64,000 nucleotides of DNA from Candidatus Bathyarchaeota archaeon (GTDB lineage: Archaea; Thermoproteota; Bathyarchaeia; Bathyarchaeales; Bathycorpusculaceae): positions 1 to 64,000 of the forward strand of contig JAOULW010000010.1 of assembly GCA_029881805.1 (NCBI GenBank), written 5' to 3'. The notes under the pieces were generated by a model that made no database searches, was not told where the DNA came from, and saw only the letters and a list, made by a program, of their open reading frames with translations. The first letter of the stretch is position 1; the number at the start of each line of letters is the position of its first letter. Shown here one piece after another: positions 9,036 through 17,895 of this stretch. The position numbers and the translations under genes are program-made.

Positions 9036-9437
9036 CTAGACTGGTTTGAAGTAGTATCTAGGCCATTGCGGCCATTGTTGAGTTGAGACACATTCACCAA
9101 AGTCGATTGTTAAGGGCATCCCTATCTTTATCTGTTCTAAAGCCACGCCTCTAATCATGCCTGGAATCTGAACCCAATTTTCAAGTTGAACTATGCCGAC
9201 GGCGTAAGGCGCCATCCCCTGAAACTGTGTTGGTGCCACATGAATAATTGTATATGTCAATAGTTTTCCTTTTTGCGGGATTTCTGTCCATTCCAATTCT
9301 TTCGAGAAGCAGTTGTCACATAATGGTCTTGGGGGAAGATGCACTTTTCCGCATTTTTTGCATTTTCCACCCATGAGTTTGCCTTGAAGTATGTATTTGT
9401 AGAATTGCTCTACTGTTAGAGGTGGTTGTTCGCTCAC
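9036..9437 (-). CDS. DUF35 zinc-ribbon/OB-fold acyl-CoA carrier partner of thiolase
   Basis: The 133-residue protein has a four-Cys rubredoxin-like zinc ribbon (GKCKKCGKVHLPPRPLCDNC, residues about 23-43) followed by an OB fold (KGKLLTYTIIHVAPTQF...VQLENWVQIPGMI). DUF35 proteins in archaea bind acyl-CoA and bridge thiolase and HMG-CoA synthase active sites. The GTG start lies only 3 bp after the stop of the thiolase gene, so the pair is translated from one mRNA. It forms the non-catalytic subunit of the first of two thiolase/DUF35 pairs in this region. Confidence 0.88.
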   Translation of the reverse strand: MSEQPPLTVEQFYKYILQGKLMGGKCKKCGKVHLPPRPLCDNCFSKELEWTEIPQKGKLLTYTIIHVAPTQFQGMAPYAVGIVQLENWVQIPGMIRGVALEQIKIGMPLTIDFGECVSTQQWPQWPRYYFKPV

Positions 9438-9440
9438 TCT

Positions 9441-10613
9441 TCAGCCCCTCCTATAAATGTGAACCGTGGCTGTCGCACCTGAGCCGCCCACATTGTGTGT
9501 CAAGCCTGTCTCCGCATTTTCCACTTGTCTCCTGTCTGCTTGCCCAGTCAATTGCAAGTACATTTCATAGGCTTGAGCTGTGCCTGTTGCGCCCACTGGA
9601 TGTCCCTTAGCCTTCAACCCGCCGCTCGTGTTCACGGGAAGTCTTCCCTCAAGCTTCGTCTCACCGCTTTCTACGAGCTTGCCACCTTCGCCTGGATTGC
9701 AGAAGCCCAAATCCTCATACGCGATTATTTCAGCTATTGTAAAGCAATCATGCACTTCTGCGAGATCTATGTCTTCGGGTTTAGCATCTGCCATTTCATA
9801 CGCTTTCTTGGCAGCTAGTTTTGCTGCCGCAAGCGACGTGAAGACTTCTCTTTCATACAAGCCTATTGTGTCGCTTGCTTGTCCACTTCCAACTATGTGC
9901 ACGGGCGTGTCTGTGAATTTTTTGGCCAGCTCGGGCTTTGTTAGAATTAGACAGCTTGCCCCATCAGTGATAAGCGAACAGTCAAACAGTTTAAGTGGCC
10001 AAGCAATAGCCCGCGAGGACAAAGCATTCTCAAGAGCTATTTCCTTCTGCATGTGCGCCTTCGGATTCAGACTTCCATGATGATGGTTTTTCACAGCGAC
10101 CATTGCCAATTGCCGCTCAGTCGTGCCATACTCATGCATGTGCGCAGTCGCCATCAAAGCAAACAAGCCTGGAAAGGTTATGCCATGCCACTGCTCAAAT
10201 GGGTAATCAGAGGCCATAGCCAAATATTCTGTCACTTCAGGCGTCGTCCTATGGGTCATTTTCTCGACACCTCCGACCATGACGACGTCACATAAACCTG
10301 AAAGAACCGCGTAGATTCCAGCTCTCAGGGCTACTCCGGAAGAAGCACATGCGGCCTCTGTTCGCGTGGCAGGTATGTGCAGTAGGCCAGCCCAGTCAGC
10401 CATTGTTGCGCCCGTATGCCCCTGATGCTCATAAGATTCGCCCATGTGCCCAACAAACAAGGCTCGAACGTCTTCTTTAGGGTCTAATTTTGGACAGCGA
10501 TCAAATGCCTCTTTTGCCGCCTCAGCGAAAATTTCCCTCGCATACAAGCCCTCCAGCTTTCCAAATTTTGACAAACCGGCAGAAACAATCGAAACGAGCG
10601 GATCGCCCTTCAA
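9441..10613 (-). CDS. Thiolase (acetyl-CoA C-acyltransferase), archaeal/SCP2 type
   Basis: This is a complete thiolase with an intact active site: nucleophilic Cys in TEAACASSGVAL, His in EVHDCFTIAE, and the C-terminal NTSGGLKAKGHPVGATG with its catalytic His. It condenses or cleaves acyl-CoA, for example acetoacetyl-CoA and acetyl-CoA. The frame opens at a TTG at 10631, but GGAAGGAG lies just ahead of the in-frame TTG at 10613, which is the better start. The DUF35 gene follows at once. Archaeal thiolases of this kind feed isoprenoid synthesis or beta-oxidation-like degradation; the neighbouring mutase genes make either plausible. Confidence 0.92.
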   Translation of the reverse strand: MKGDPLVSIVSAGLSKFGKLEGLYAREIFAEAAKEAFDRCPKLDPKEDVRALFVGHMGESYEHQGHTGATMADWAGLLHIPATRTEAACASSGVALRAGIYAVLSGLCDVVMVGGVEKMTHRTTPEVTEYLAMASDYPFEQWHGITFPGLFALMATAHMHEYGTTERQLAMVAVKNHHHGSLNPKAHMQKEIALENALSSRAIAWPLKLFDCSLITDGASCLILTKPELAKKFTDTPVHIVGSGQASDTIGLYEREVFTSLAAAKLAAKKAYEMADAKPEDIDLAEVHDCFTIAEIIAYEDLGFCNPGEGGKLVESGETKLEGRLPVNTSGGLKAKGHPVGATGTAQAYEMYLQLTGQADRRQVENAETGLTHNVGGSGATATVHIYRRG

Positions 10614-10766
10614 GTTGAATTCTCCTTCCAAGGTGCGTCAGAAGAGAAAATCGAATAATACCTAAACACCTATTTAAGTCTCCTCAACATTTCTTCAAAT
10701 TTCTTTCATGACAAATTCGCAACGAGAAACTCTAAAAAGTGGGATAAGATTTGATAGAGACTGGGG

Positions 10767-11453
10767 CTACTTTGCGCCAAATGTCTTCTTGACCCATGCC
10801 CTTGTTTTTTCCATGTCTTCCCTAAAGCGTTTCAGCTCTTCCGGCGTGCGTTTCGGCGGTTTAGGTTCTTCAGCAGGCGTTGCGTAAACGTCCAAGAGAT
10901 CGCCTTTTGGCTGTTTCTCAATGTGTATGTTAACTCTCAGACCTATGTTCACTTTTTCAGGGTCTACGTCTCTCATCGTCATGGGTAAGCAAGTGTTTGT
11001 TCCGTCTATTCTGATCATTGCACCGACTAGCGGCTGCAGATGCGCCATTGAAGGCCAAGCAATGGCCATAACAGTATGCGCGTGAACCTCCCCTTTCTTT
11101 GGAAGCTCAACCCATTGCGTCTCTGCAAGCCTACATTTGGGGTTAAAGCAATGCGCACGTGGCGGGCAATAAACTAATCCACATTTTGGACATTTTGTTC
11201 CATACAATTTTCCTTCCAAGAGTCCCGTGAAGAATTTTGAGACTTTTCCGTAGCTGTGATGGAACAGGTTACCATGTGGGCGATGCACGATCAGGAATTT
11301 TTCAGGCTTCAAGTCGTTGAGTGTTGGTCCATCGTTAATTTCAATTATTTTCCATCCTTCAGGTCTCCAGCCCCCCCTACGCTCCCAGTCTTTCCACCAT
11401 TTCTCGTCGATTTTCTGTTCTTTTATTACTTTTTCTGGTCCGGGTTGCTTCAT
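10767..11453 (-). CDS. Long DUF35 zinc-ribbon/OB-fold protein, partner of thiolase-like protein
   Basis: The core is a DUF35 module: zinc ribbon with CPKCGLVYCPPRAHC...C (about residues 107-125) and an OB fold (KKGEVHAHTVMAIAWPSM, later RDVDPEKVNIGLRVNIHIE). It has an N-terminal extension of about 80 residues and a Pro-rich, charged C-terminal tail, longer than the partner at 9.0 kb. The start at 11453 is chosen over 11489 because GGAGG lies 7 bp before this ATG and the thiolase-like gene ends at 11456. The two genes are tightly coupled. Because the thiolase-like partner lacks its nucleophile, this pair may act on acyl-CoA in a non-thiolase reaction. Confidence 0.85.
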   Translation of the reverse strand: MKQPGPEKVIKEQKIDEKWWKDWERRGGWRPEGWKIIEINDGPTLNDLKPEKFLIVHRPHGNLFHHSYGKVSKFFTGLLEGKLYGTKCPKCGLVYCPPRAHCFNPKCRLAETQWVELPKKGEVHAHTVMAIAWPSMAHLQPLVGAMIRIDGTNTCLPMTMRDVDPEKVNIGLRVNIHIEKQPKGDLLDVYATPAEEPKPPKRTPEELKRFREDMEKTRAWVKKTFGAK

Positions 11454-11455
11454 TT

Positions 11456-12751
11456 TTATACCTCCAAAACTACGGCGCCTGCTTGGCATCCTGTGCCGCC
11501 GTGTCCATGTATGAATCCTTTCTTTATATTGCTTAATTGTCTGCTAGGTGCGCCCCATTTCTTGCCAATCTGATTGCTTAGCTGCCAGTAAACGTCAACC
11601 ACTTGAGCAATAGATGTTGAACCTACTGCGTGTCCCTGAGCGGTTAAAGCACCGCTGAGTTGGCATGGAAGTTCTCCAAAAGGCTGGATTACTCCATCCC
11701 GAAGCAGTTTCTTTCCTTCACCTCTTTTGCAAAAATCAAAGTCTTCAAGCCCTGCTAAAACAACGCCTGCGTATGGGTCGAAGATTTCGACGAGGTTAAT
11801 TTCCTTTCGTGGGTTTTTGACCCCTGCGTCTTTGTAAGCCATTCTTGCCGACACTCTTAGTGCACCAAAGTTGCATAAGTCAGGGTATGGTGACATGGGC
11901 GGTGGAACGTGTTTAGGCCAGATTTTTTCGTCTTCTGGATACAAACCTTTCCACGCTGGGTTATCTGGTCTGTCTCCAGCCCTCATAGTGTCTGATCCAA
12001 AGCCTACGCCGGTTATCCAAATCGGATTGTCAGTGAGTTTTTTGGTAAGCTCTTCATTTGCCAAGAACAAAGCCGAAGCGCCTTCGCTTGTCATGGCGCA
12101 CTCGTGAAGTCTATAAGGCCAAGAGATCAAACGAGACTTGTAGACGTCTTCCACCATGATTTTGCTGAAGCCATGTTGGGCTGGCCACTGCGCATAGGGG
12201 TTTTCAAGTGAGTTGTTATGGCATAAGACTGCGACTTCAGCTAAATCTTCCTCGGTCTCTCCGTAGACATGCATTCGTCTAGCCTCCATCGTCGCATAGA
12301 ACGCATTGTAAGTGAAACCTGAGACGAAGTCCCAATCTGTGTCACCTGCGATGGCTATGGCTTCGTTGACTTTCTGAATTGGAAGTTCATCCATTTTTTC
12401 CCATCCAACAACTAGAACAGCTGGGAACATGCCTGAGCGGATCCACAGAGCTGCGTTTATTATTGCGTCTATTGGTGTTGCTCCGCCCGACTCAACTCGA
12501 AAACACGGCACGGCGCTCAGTCCTAGGTAGTCGTTAATTATCCAGTGCATACATTGCTGTTGTTCGAGGATGTCGCTGAAGTATGAGTAGCAGCACGCGT
12601 AGCCTTTCTTTACGAAATCTCCAAGTTCGAGCTCTGGCACATCATCAAGTATCATTCTGACTGCTTCTGCACACATTTCCTCCTGCAACGTGTGTCTCGG
12701 ATTGTCAAACCTCGATATGCTCCCCGCGACTATACCGACTTTCTTTGTCAA
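11456..12751 (-). CDS. Thiolase-fold protein lacking the catalytic Cys and His
   Basis: The 431-residue protein aligns along its length with thiolases (VLVVGWEKMD, GALTAQGHAVGSTSIAQ, HGHGGTGCQAG). A gap-free comparison with the neighbouring thiolase, anchored on EKM, places Gly of FRVESGGAT at the nucleophile position, where the neighbour has Cys of TEAACASSG. The HDCF motif is replaced by FDPY, so the first catalytic His is lost as well. The distal GHA His is kept. Thiolase-fold/DUF35 pairs without the Cys include the Ltp2-type retro-aldolases of steroid side-chain breakdown, so an aldolase is one option and a regulatory or scaffold role another. It is coupled with the DUF35 gene that follows. 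Confidence 0.85.
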   Translation of the reverse strand: MTKKVGIVAGSISRFDNPRHTLQEEMCAEAVRMILDDVPELELGDFVKKGYACCYSYFSDILEQQQCMHWIINDYLGLSAVPCFRVESGGATPIDAIINAALWIRSGMFPAVLVVGWEKMDELPIQKVNEAIAIAGDTDWDFVSGFTYNAFYATMEARRMHVYGETEEDLAEVAVLCHNNSLENPYAQWPAQHGFSKIMVEDVYKSRLISWPYRLHECAMTSEGASALFLANEELTKKLTDNPIWITGVGFGSDTMRAGDRPDNPAWKGLYPEDEKIWPKHVPPPMSPYPDLCNFGALRVSARMAYKDAGVKNPRKEINLVEIFDPYAGVVLAGLEDFDFCKRGEGKKLLRDGVIQPFGELPCQLSGALTAQGHAVGSTSIAQVVDVYWQLSNQIGKKWGAPSRQLSNIKKGFIHGHGGTGCQAGAVVLEV

Positions 12752-12884
12752 TTCTCCTACCTCTCATTTTTGAAAGATATAGTAATGAAATTCAACAACT
12801 ATAAGATTTTTGTGGAAAGATTCGTTCATAACCAACATGGGATGCAGGAATGATTTTATAGTCTGTTTATTCATTTTTTCTTTC

Positions 12885-13985
12885 ATGCTCATATCACAGC
12901 TAGCAACTGCCTTGCCTAAGAACGAGTATCTGACCGAGAAATTGTTAAAAGTCTTTCCGTACCAACTTCCGGAAGGCGTTAAACAAAATATACTAAACCT
13001 AGGAGTTTCAAAACGCTACCTAATTAACCATTACAACTCAGAAATGGTCATGAGTGAAACTGGCATCGTCGACCTCTGTCTAGAAGCTTGTAAAGAAGCT
13101 ATCGAAAAAGCATGTTTATCAGTTAGAGACATAAGCTATTTTGTTGCAGCCTGCGATACAAACCCATTTTTATGCCCTGGCCTCAGCCATCTTTTAGTCA
13201 GAAAAATTGGTTTTCACCCTTATATTAGACACGCTAATGTCCAAGGAATTGCTAGCACAGCTTTTCCGAATGTCTTAGAACTTGCCGGAAACTATCTTGC
13301 AGCGCATCCAGAAGATTATGTTTTGCTCTGCGTTTCTGGAGTGAGCTCATATTGGTTCCAAAATCAGGTGCGAGGCATACGAGACGTTAGGGAGATTGAC
13401 CAAATAAATATAATAAAGAACAAAGCAAAGAGGCAAACGGAGCTTAGAAAATGGATTGCAACCATGGAGTTTTTCCTCTTCGGAGATGGAGCGGCCGCAG
13501 CTATAGTAGCAAACAAGGGAGAAGGTTTGACGGTTAGGAAAATTGTGCAAGTTACAAACATTGGAAAAAAAGATTATCTGGCTGGCTACGCGAGACTTTC
13601 CGCTTTAAATGAGCCTTTCAAGTTCGGTTTTTACTCACATCTTGATAAAAAAATTCCTGAGCTTGGAGTGAAATACACGACTTTAGCCCTCAAAAAACTA
13701 CTTGGAAAAAACCTTGAAAAAACCATAAAAACCGCAAGGAAATGGGCTGTTCATACTGGAAGCGAGAAAATACTCAACGCTTTAGCTGAACACCATGGAA
13801 TTCAGCACGAAAAAATTAGAGAGTCCCAGAAAACCCTAAAGGAATATGGCAACTTGGCTGGCGCGAGTTTACCGTTTATTCTTGAAAAAATGCTTTCTAG
13901 CACCAGATTCACTAATGACGACGTAATTTTGATGCTTGGTTACGGATGGGGTTTTTCAGCCTCTGCTGCTCAGTTAAATTTCTAA
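12885..13985 (+). CDS. Type III polyketide synthase/KAS III-like protein with Ser at the Cys position
   Basis: This is a thiolase-superfamily condensing enzyme of the chalcone-synthase/FAE1/KAS III group. It starts with the family's LATALPKNEY strand and contains HANVQGIASTAF at the active-site helix, FGDGAAAAIV, VHTGSEKIL (catalytic His) and YGNLAGASLPFIL (catalytic Asn). In FAE1-like proteins the motif reads GGMGCSAG; here the equivalent residue is Ser (QGIASTAF), while His and Asn are kept. The protein may decarboxylate or bind without condensation, or may use Ser. Upstream in-frame starts exist (TTG 12810, ATG 12837), but ATG 12885 fits the family's N-terminus. It is divergent from the thiolase-like operon. 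Confidence 0.75.
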   Translation: MLISQLATALPKNEYLTEKLLKVFPYQLPEGVKQNILNLGVSKRYLINHYNSEMVMSETGIVDLCLEACKEAIEKACLSVRDISYFVAACDTNPFLCPGLSHLLVRKIGFHPYIRHANVQGIASTAFPNVLELAGNYLAAHPEDYVLLCVSGVSSYWFQNQVRGIRDVREIDQINIIKNKAKRQTELRKWIATMEFFLFGDGAAAAIVANKGEGLTVRKIVQVTNIGKKDYLAGYARLSALNEPFKFGFYSHLDKKIPELGVKYTTLALKKLLGKNLEKTIKTARKWAVHTGSEKILNALAEHHGIQHEKIRESQKTLKEYGNLAGASLPFILEKMLSSTRFTNDDVILMLGYGWGFSASAAQLNF

Positions 13986-14061
13986 AAACAATGCTGATCT
14001 TTACTATCTAAGCATGAAAGCTTGCCGTTTTCAAGCCGCCACGCACATAAACGCTTTTTTA

Positions 14062-15243
14062 TTAGATTTTGTTGAAGGCTTGTTCTAGATCAGCTATTAT
14101 GTCCTCCGAATCTTCTATTCCCAAAGCCAATCGAACTAACTGGTCAGTTATTCCTGCCTTCTTTCGATCTTCGATGCTGACGAAATAATGAGATGAGAGG
14201 ATTGGTTGTGCAACAAGGGTTTCTGTTCCTCCCAAACTACCGGCTAAATAGCACAACTTAAGATTATCAACAAACCTCATCGTTGTCTCGAAATCTCCAT
14301 CTATTTCAAAGCTGACAACTCCACCGAACCCTTTCATTTGTCTTTTTGCAAGTGAATAGTGTGGGTGACTCGGTAAGCCTGGATAATACACTTTTTTGAC
14401 TTTATGGTGTTTCTCAAGATATTTCGCCACTTGCATGCCATTAAGGTTGTGTCTTGCCATCCGTAAACCCAGAGTTTTCAACCCGCGTAGCAATAACCAA
14501 GCGGCGAAAGGGTCAAGCGTTCCACCCAAATTTTTGCGCATCCCCTTCAGCTTTTGAACAAAACTCCTAGCTCCGCATACCACGCCAGCGGTCACATCAT
14601 TGTGGCCTCCCAGATATTTTGTAGCGCTGTGAATGACTATGTTAACGCCTAACTCTGTGGGTCTTAGATTGTAGGGTGACGCAAAAGTGCTATCAACAAC
14701 GACTGCTATTCTGTTTTTCTTACCAAGCTTGGCAACTTTGGATAGATCCACGACTTTTAAGGTGGGATTAGTAGGTGTTTCAACGTAGATGACCTCTGTG
14801 TTCTTCCGAATTGCCGACTTTATCAAATCAAAATTCGTGGCATCCACTAGGCTTACTTTTACGTCGAATTTCGGCAGAGTACTTTGGAAAAATTCGAGAG
14901 TGCCACCGTACAAGTCTCTTGTGGAAACAAGATGGTCACCAGATGAAACTAGGGTAAGTATGGTCGTAGTTATAGCTGCCATGCCTGATGAAAACACTGC
15001 TGCGTCTTCTGCTTCCTCAAGTTTCGCCATTTTCATTTCTACTGCTCTTACAGTTGGGTTGCCATACCTTGTGTAGACATATCCCTCAGCCTTCTCGCTC
15101 ATGATGTCAATCATCTCTTTTGTGCTTGAAAAGGCAAAGACAGACGTTTCATAGATAGGAGGGACAACAGCTCCGGTGGAGGAATCTCGCACGCTTCCAG
15201 CGTGAACAGTCTTGGTTGAAAAACCTTTACCTTCAGAAATCAT
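14062..15243 (-). CDS. Cystathionine gamma-synthase/methionine gamma-lyase family PLP enzyme
   Basis: This full-length (393 residues) Cys/Met metabolism enzyme binds pyridoxal phosphate. The Schiff-base Lys lies in VIHSATKYLGGH near residue 207. Other family motifs are YTRYGNPT at the N-terminus, SGMAAI, YVETPTNPTLKVVD, DSTFASPYNL and, near the end, LAGSLGGTETL. The reaction could be gamma-synthase, gamma-lyase or O-acetylhomoserine sulfhydrylation, which sequence alone does not separate. GAAGGATG precedes the ATG at 15243. It is transcribed convergently with the PKS-like gene and has no obvious operon partner. Confidence 0.9.
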   Translation of the reverse strand: MISEGKGFSTKTVHAGSVRDSSTGAVVPPIYETSVFAFSSTKEMIDIMSEKAEGYVYTRYGNPTVRAVEMKMAKLEEAEDAAVFSSGMAAITTTILTLVSSGDHLVSTRDLYGGTLEFFQSTLPKFDVKVSLVDATNFDLIKSAIRKNTEVIYVETPTNPTLKVVDLSKVAKLGKKNRIAVVVDSTFASPYNLRPTELGVNIVIHSATKYLGGHNDVTAGVVCGARSFVQKLKGMRKNLGGTLDPFAAWLLLRGLKTLGLRMARHNLNGMQVAKYLEKHHKVKKVYYPGLPSHPHYSLAKRQMKGFGGVVSFEIDGDFETTMRFVDNLKLCYLAGSLGGTETLVAQPILSSHYFVSIEDRKKAGITDQLVRLALGIEDSEDIIADLEQAFNKI

Positions 15244-15406
15244 TTATTATCATCCTTCTTAGAAGTGAAAGAGAAACATATTTTACTTTTACCGTAGAAT
15301 CGGCCGCCGTTTCGATAATTATGCGCAGACAACATTGCTCACTAGCTATAATTGGCTCTCATTTCTTAGGAGCGTTATGGCAAGGCTTTTGCTTATGTAG
15401 AGGCTG

Positions 15407-15595
15407 TCAATGCGAACGTTTTCTTCTAGCATGTCTACTCGTTTTGGTTTGTTTTCGTTTATGTTTGCCCAGATCATTCAGTTTTTTCATCCACGTGCCT
15501 CTGACATAAAGCGCTTCGACGCCTGGCTTAACGATTGCTTCTATGCCGATGGGTTTATGCTTTCCCTTCTTTTCCGGTTTCTTGCGAAGAGGCAT
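15407..15595 (-). CDS. Small very basic protein, probably leaderless mRNA
   Basis: The predicted 62-residue protein has Lys/Arg/His making up well over a third of the sequence, with a Lys-rich start (MPLRKKPEKKGKHK), a short central fold-like part (IGIEAIVKPGVEALYVRGTW) and a basic tail. A TATA box (CTATATAA on the plus strand, 15617-15624) is centred about 25 bp before the ATG, the spacing expected for a leaderless archaeal transcript. This is the main support. It could be a nucleic acid-binding or ribosome-associated protein. I do not recognise a family, and an opposite-strand frame also exists, so certainty is limited. Confidence 0.45.
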   Translation of the reverse strand: MPLRKKPEKKGKHKPIGIEAIVKPGVEALYVRGTWMKKLNDLGKHKRKQTKTSRHARRKRSH

Positions 15596-15616
15596 ACTTT
15601 CTTATTTGTTAGAAAT

Positions 15617-15624
15617 CTATATAA
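15617..15624 (-). promoter_or_regulatory. TATA box for the small basic protein gene
   Basis: TTATATAG on the minus strand is centred about 25 bases upstream of the ATG at 15595. That spacing would put the transcription start at or next to the A of the start codon. Confidence 0.45.
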
Positions 15625-15765
15625 GAATCGCTAATAACGCGTGGTTTTGTCTCAACTACAATGTTAAAGTTGACGATTCCGAACCGATAAGAAAATATCT
15701 TTTTAGGTTTGATACGGATATGTTAGTCAAACACTTAAAAGCCGATAATAGGAGAAAACAGAGCA

Positions 15766-17448
15766 ATGTTTGACGGAGAAAAGATTAAAGAAATAGAGCG
15801 ACAGCGAGAGCGCTGGGAAAACACAACACTTCCAAAATGGACAAGGCAAAGTCCTGAACGCAAGAGTGAATTCAGAAACCATTCAAGTATGCTGATAAAA
15901 CGCGTTTACACACCAGAGGATATTGAGAAGTTGAGTTACATGCGGGATCTGGGATTTCCAGGCGAATATCCATTTACTCGCGGCGTGCATGCCACCATGT
16001 ACCGCGGTCGCCTTTGGACCATGCGGATGTTTGCGGGATTCGGCACAGCAGCAGACACAAACAAACGCTTCAAATACTTGCTGAAGGAAGGCGAATCAGG
16101 CTTAAGCACTGCTTTTGATTATCCAACGATAATGGGTTACGATTCAGACCATCCAATGGCAAAAGGCGAAGTCGGTATTTGCGGAGTAGCCATATCATCA
16201 CTTCAAGACATGGAAGTCCTTTTCAACGGCATACCTCTAGACCAAGTTACAACTTCCATGACAATAAATGGACCTTCACCTATGCTGCTTGCTATGTACG
16301 TTGCTGTTGGTGATAAACACGGCGTGCCCAGAGAAAAACTGGGCGGAACTACGCAGAACGACAACTTGAAGGAGTTTTTTGCCCAGAAGTTATGCATTTT
16401 TCCACCAAAGTCTTCTGTTAAGCTCACAACCGACATAATCGAGTATTGCGCCCGGCACTTGCCGAAGTGGAACCCAGTAAGCATAAGTGGCTATCACATC
16501 CGCGAGGCAGGCGCGAACGCGGTGCAGGAACTGGCTTTCACATTGTATGACGGAATAGCCTATGTGGAATCAACCCTCGAACGAGGATTGAAGGTGGATG
16601 ACTTCGCTCATCGCTTGTCCTTTTTCTTCGCATCCCACAGCGACTTCTTCGAAGAGATAGCCAAATTCCGCGCAGCCAGAAGGGTATGGGCAAAAATAAT
16701 GAAAGAGCGGTTCCACGCCAGAAATCCAAGGTCGATGTGGATGCGCATGCACATTCAAACGTCAGGATGTACACTTACAGCACAGCAACCGTTAAACAAC
16801 ATCATACGCACAACAGTTCAAGCACTTGCAGCAGTTTTGGGAGGAACTCAATCTTTGCACACAAATTCTTTCGATGAAGCTCTGTGCTTACCAACTGTAG
16901 AATCTGCAACAGTGGCATTGAGAACACAGCAGATAATAGCCTACGAAAGCGGAGCCGCAAACACCGCAGACCCATTGGCAGGTTCATATTACGTGGAAGC
17001 TTTAACAAACGAGATGGAAGAAAAAGCCATGGACTATATCCAAAAAATAGACGACATGGGTGGAGTCATAGCCGCCATAGAAAAAGGATTCTTCCAAAAA
17101 GAAATTGCCGACAGTGCCTATCGATACCAGCGAGAAATAGATGAGAAAAAGCGCATAATAGTAGGCTGCAACGAGTACATGATCAAAGAAGAAAAATACC
17201 CAATAGAGCTTTTACGTATCGACCCAAGGGTTGAAAAGGAACAAGTCGCCAGATTACAAAAACTAAGAAGGGAGCGAGACAACAAAAAGGTGAAGGAAGT
17301 CCTTGAAAAGCTTCACTACGCGGCGGAAAAAGATGAGAACCTAATGCCAACAATAATAGAAGCAGTGAAAGCCTACGTCACACTGGGCGAAATTACTGAG
17401 GTCCTGCGAAAAGTCTACGGAGAATATAAAGAACTAATCGTAATTTAG
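15766..17448 (+). CDS. mcmA1: Methylmalonyl-CoA mutase large subunit
   Basis: This 560-residue catalytic (TIM-barrel) subunit, without the B12 domain, is typical of archaea and some bacteria. Family motifs are all present: [20 protein letters not shown] (substrate Tyr/Arg loop), [43 protein letters not shown], and [12 protein letters not shown] with the catalytic His. It interconverts (R)-methylmalonyl-CoA and succinyl-CoA using adenosylcobalamin. The B12-binding subunit, the chaperone GTPase and the adenosyltransferase follow on the same strand, so the operon supplies the enzyme, its cofactor and its repair system. No epimerase gene is seen in the window. GGAGA precedes the ATG. Confidence 0.97.
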   Translation: MFDGEKIKEIERQRERWENTTLPKWTRQSPERKSEFRNHSSMLIKRVYTPEDIEKLSYMRDLGFPGEYPFTRGVHATMYRGRLWTMRMFAGFGTAADTNKRFKYLLKEGESGLSTAFDYPTIMGYDSDHPMAKGEVGICGVAISSLQDMEVLFNGIPLDQVTTSMTINGPSPMLLAMYVAVGDKHGVPREKLGGTTQNDNLKEFFAQKLCIFPPKSSVKLTTDIIEYCARHLPKWNPVSISGYHIREAGANAVQELAFTLYDGIAYVESTLERGLKVDDFAHRLSFFFASHSDFFEEIAKFRAARRVWAKIMKERFHARNPRSMWMRMHIQTSGCTLTAQQPLNNIIRTTVQALAAVLGGTQSLHTNSFDEALCLPTVESATVALRTQQIIAYESGAANTADPLAGSYYVEALTNEMEEKAMDYIQKIDDMGGVIAAIEKGFFQKEIADSAYRYQREIDEKKRIIVGCNEYMIKEEKYPIELLRIDPRVEKEQVARLQKLRRERDNKKVKEVLEKLHYAAEKDENLMPTIIEAVKAYVTLGEITEVLRKVYGEYKELIVI

Positions 17449-17465
17449 GTGGAGACCAGAACAAA

Positions 17466-17873
17466 ATGCAAGGTGAAAGAAAAATTAGAGTTTTAATCGC
17501 AAAGCCCGGTCTTGACAGCCACGACAGAGGCGCCAAAGTAGTAGCCAGAGCCTTGAGAGACGCTGGAATGGAAGTAATCTACACAGGTTTGAGGCAGACT
17601 CCAGAACAAATTGCTGAGACAGCCCTTCAAGAAGACGTGGATGTGATAGGTTTAAGCATACTTTCGGGCGCTCACAAAGCATTATTCCCAAGGATAATGC
17701 AACTTCTAGAGGAGAAAGGCCTATCAGACATCATGGTATTCGCTGGCGGCATAATTCCAGAAGAAGACATAACAGAAATGAAAAAGACAGGGATAAAAGA
17801 AATCTTTGGACCTGGAACCCCGACAGACACGATAATACAGTATGTGTTAAACAACGTTCCAAAAAGAACCTAA
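17466..17873 (+). CDS. mcmA2: Methylmalonyl-CoA mutase B12-binding subunit
   Basis: The 135-residue stand-alone cobalamin-binding domain has the base-off/His-on motif: [11 protein letters not shown] (DxHxxG, residues about 16-26), then LSILSGAH and the FAGGIIP loop that wraps the nucleotide tail. It pairs with the large subunit encoded 17 bp upstream. GGTGGAG before the ATG serves as ribosome binding site. The length and all motifs are normal. Confidence 0.96.
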   Translation: MQGERKIRVLIAKPGLDSHDRGAKVVARALRDAGMEVIYTGLRQTPEQIAETALQEDVDVIGLSILSGAHKALFPRIMQLLEEKGLSDIMVFAGGIIPEEDITEMKKTGIKEIFGPGTPTDTIIQYVLNNVPKRT

Positions 17874-17895
17874 CCAGACAAGATGTGCAGTATCA

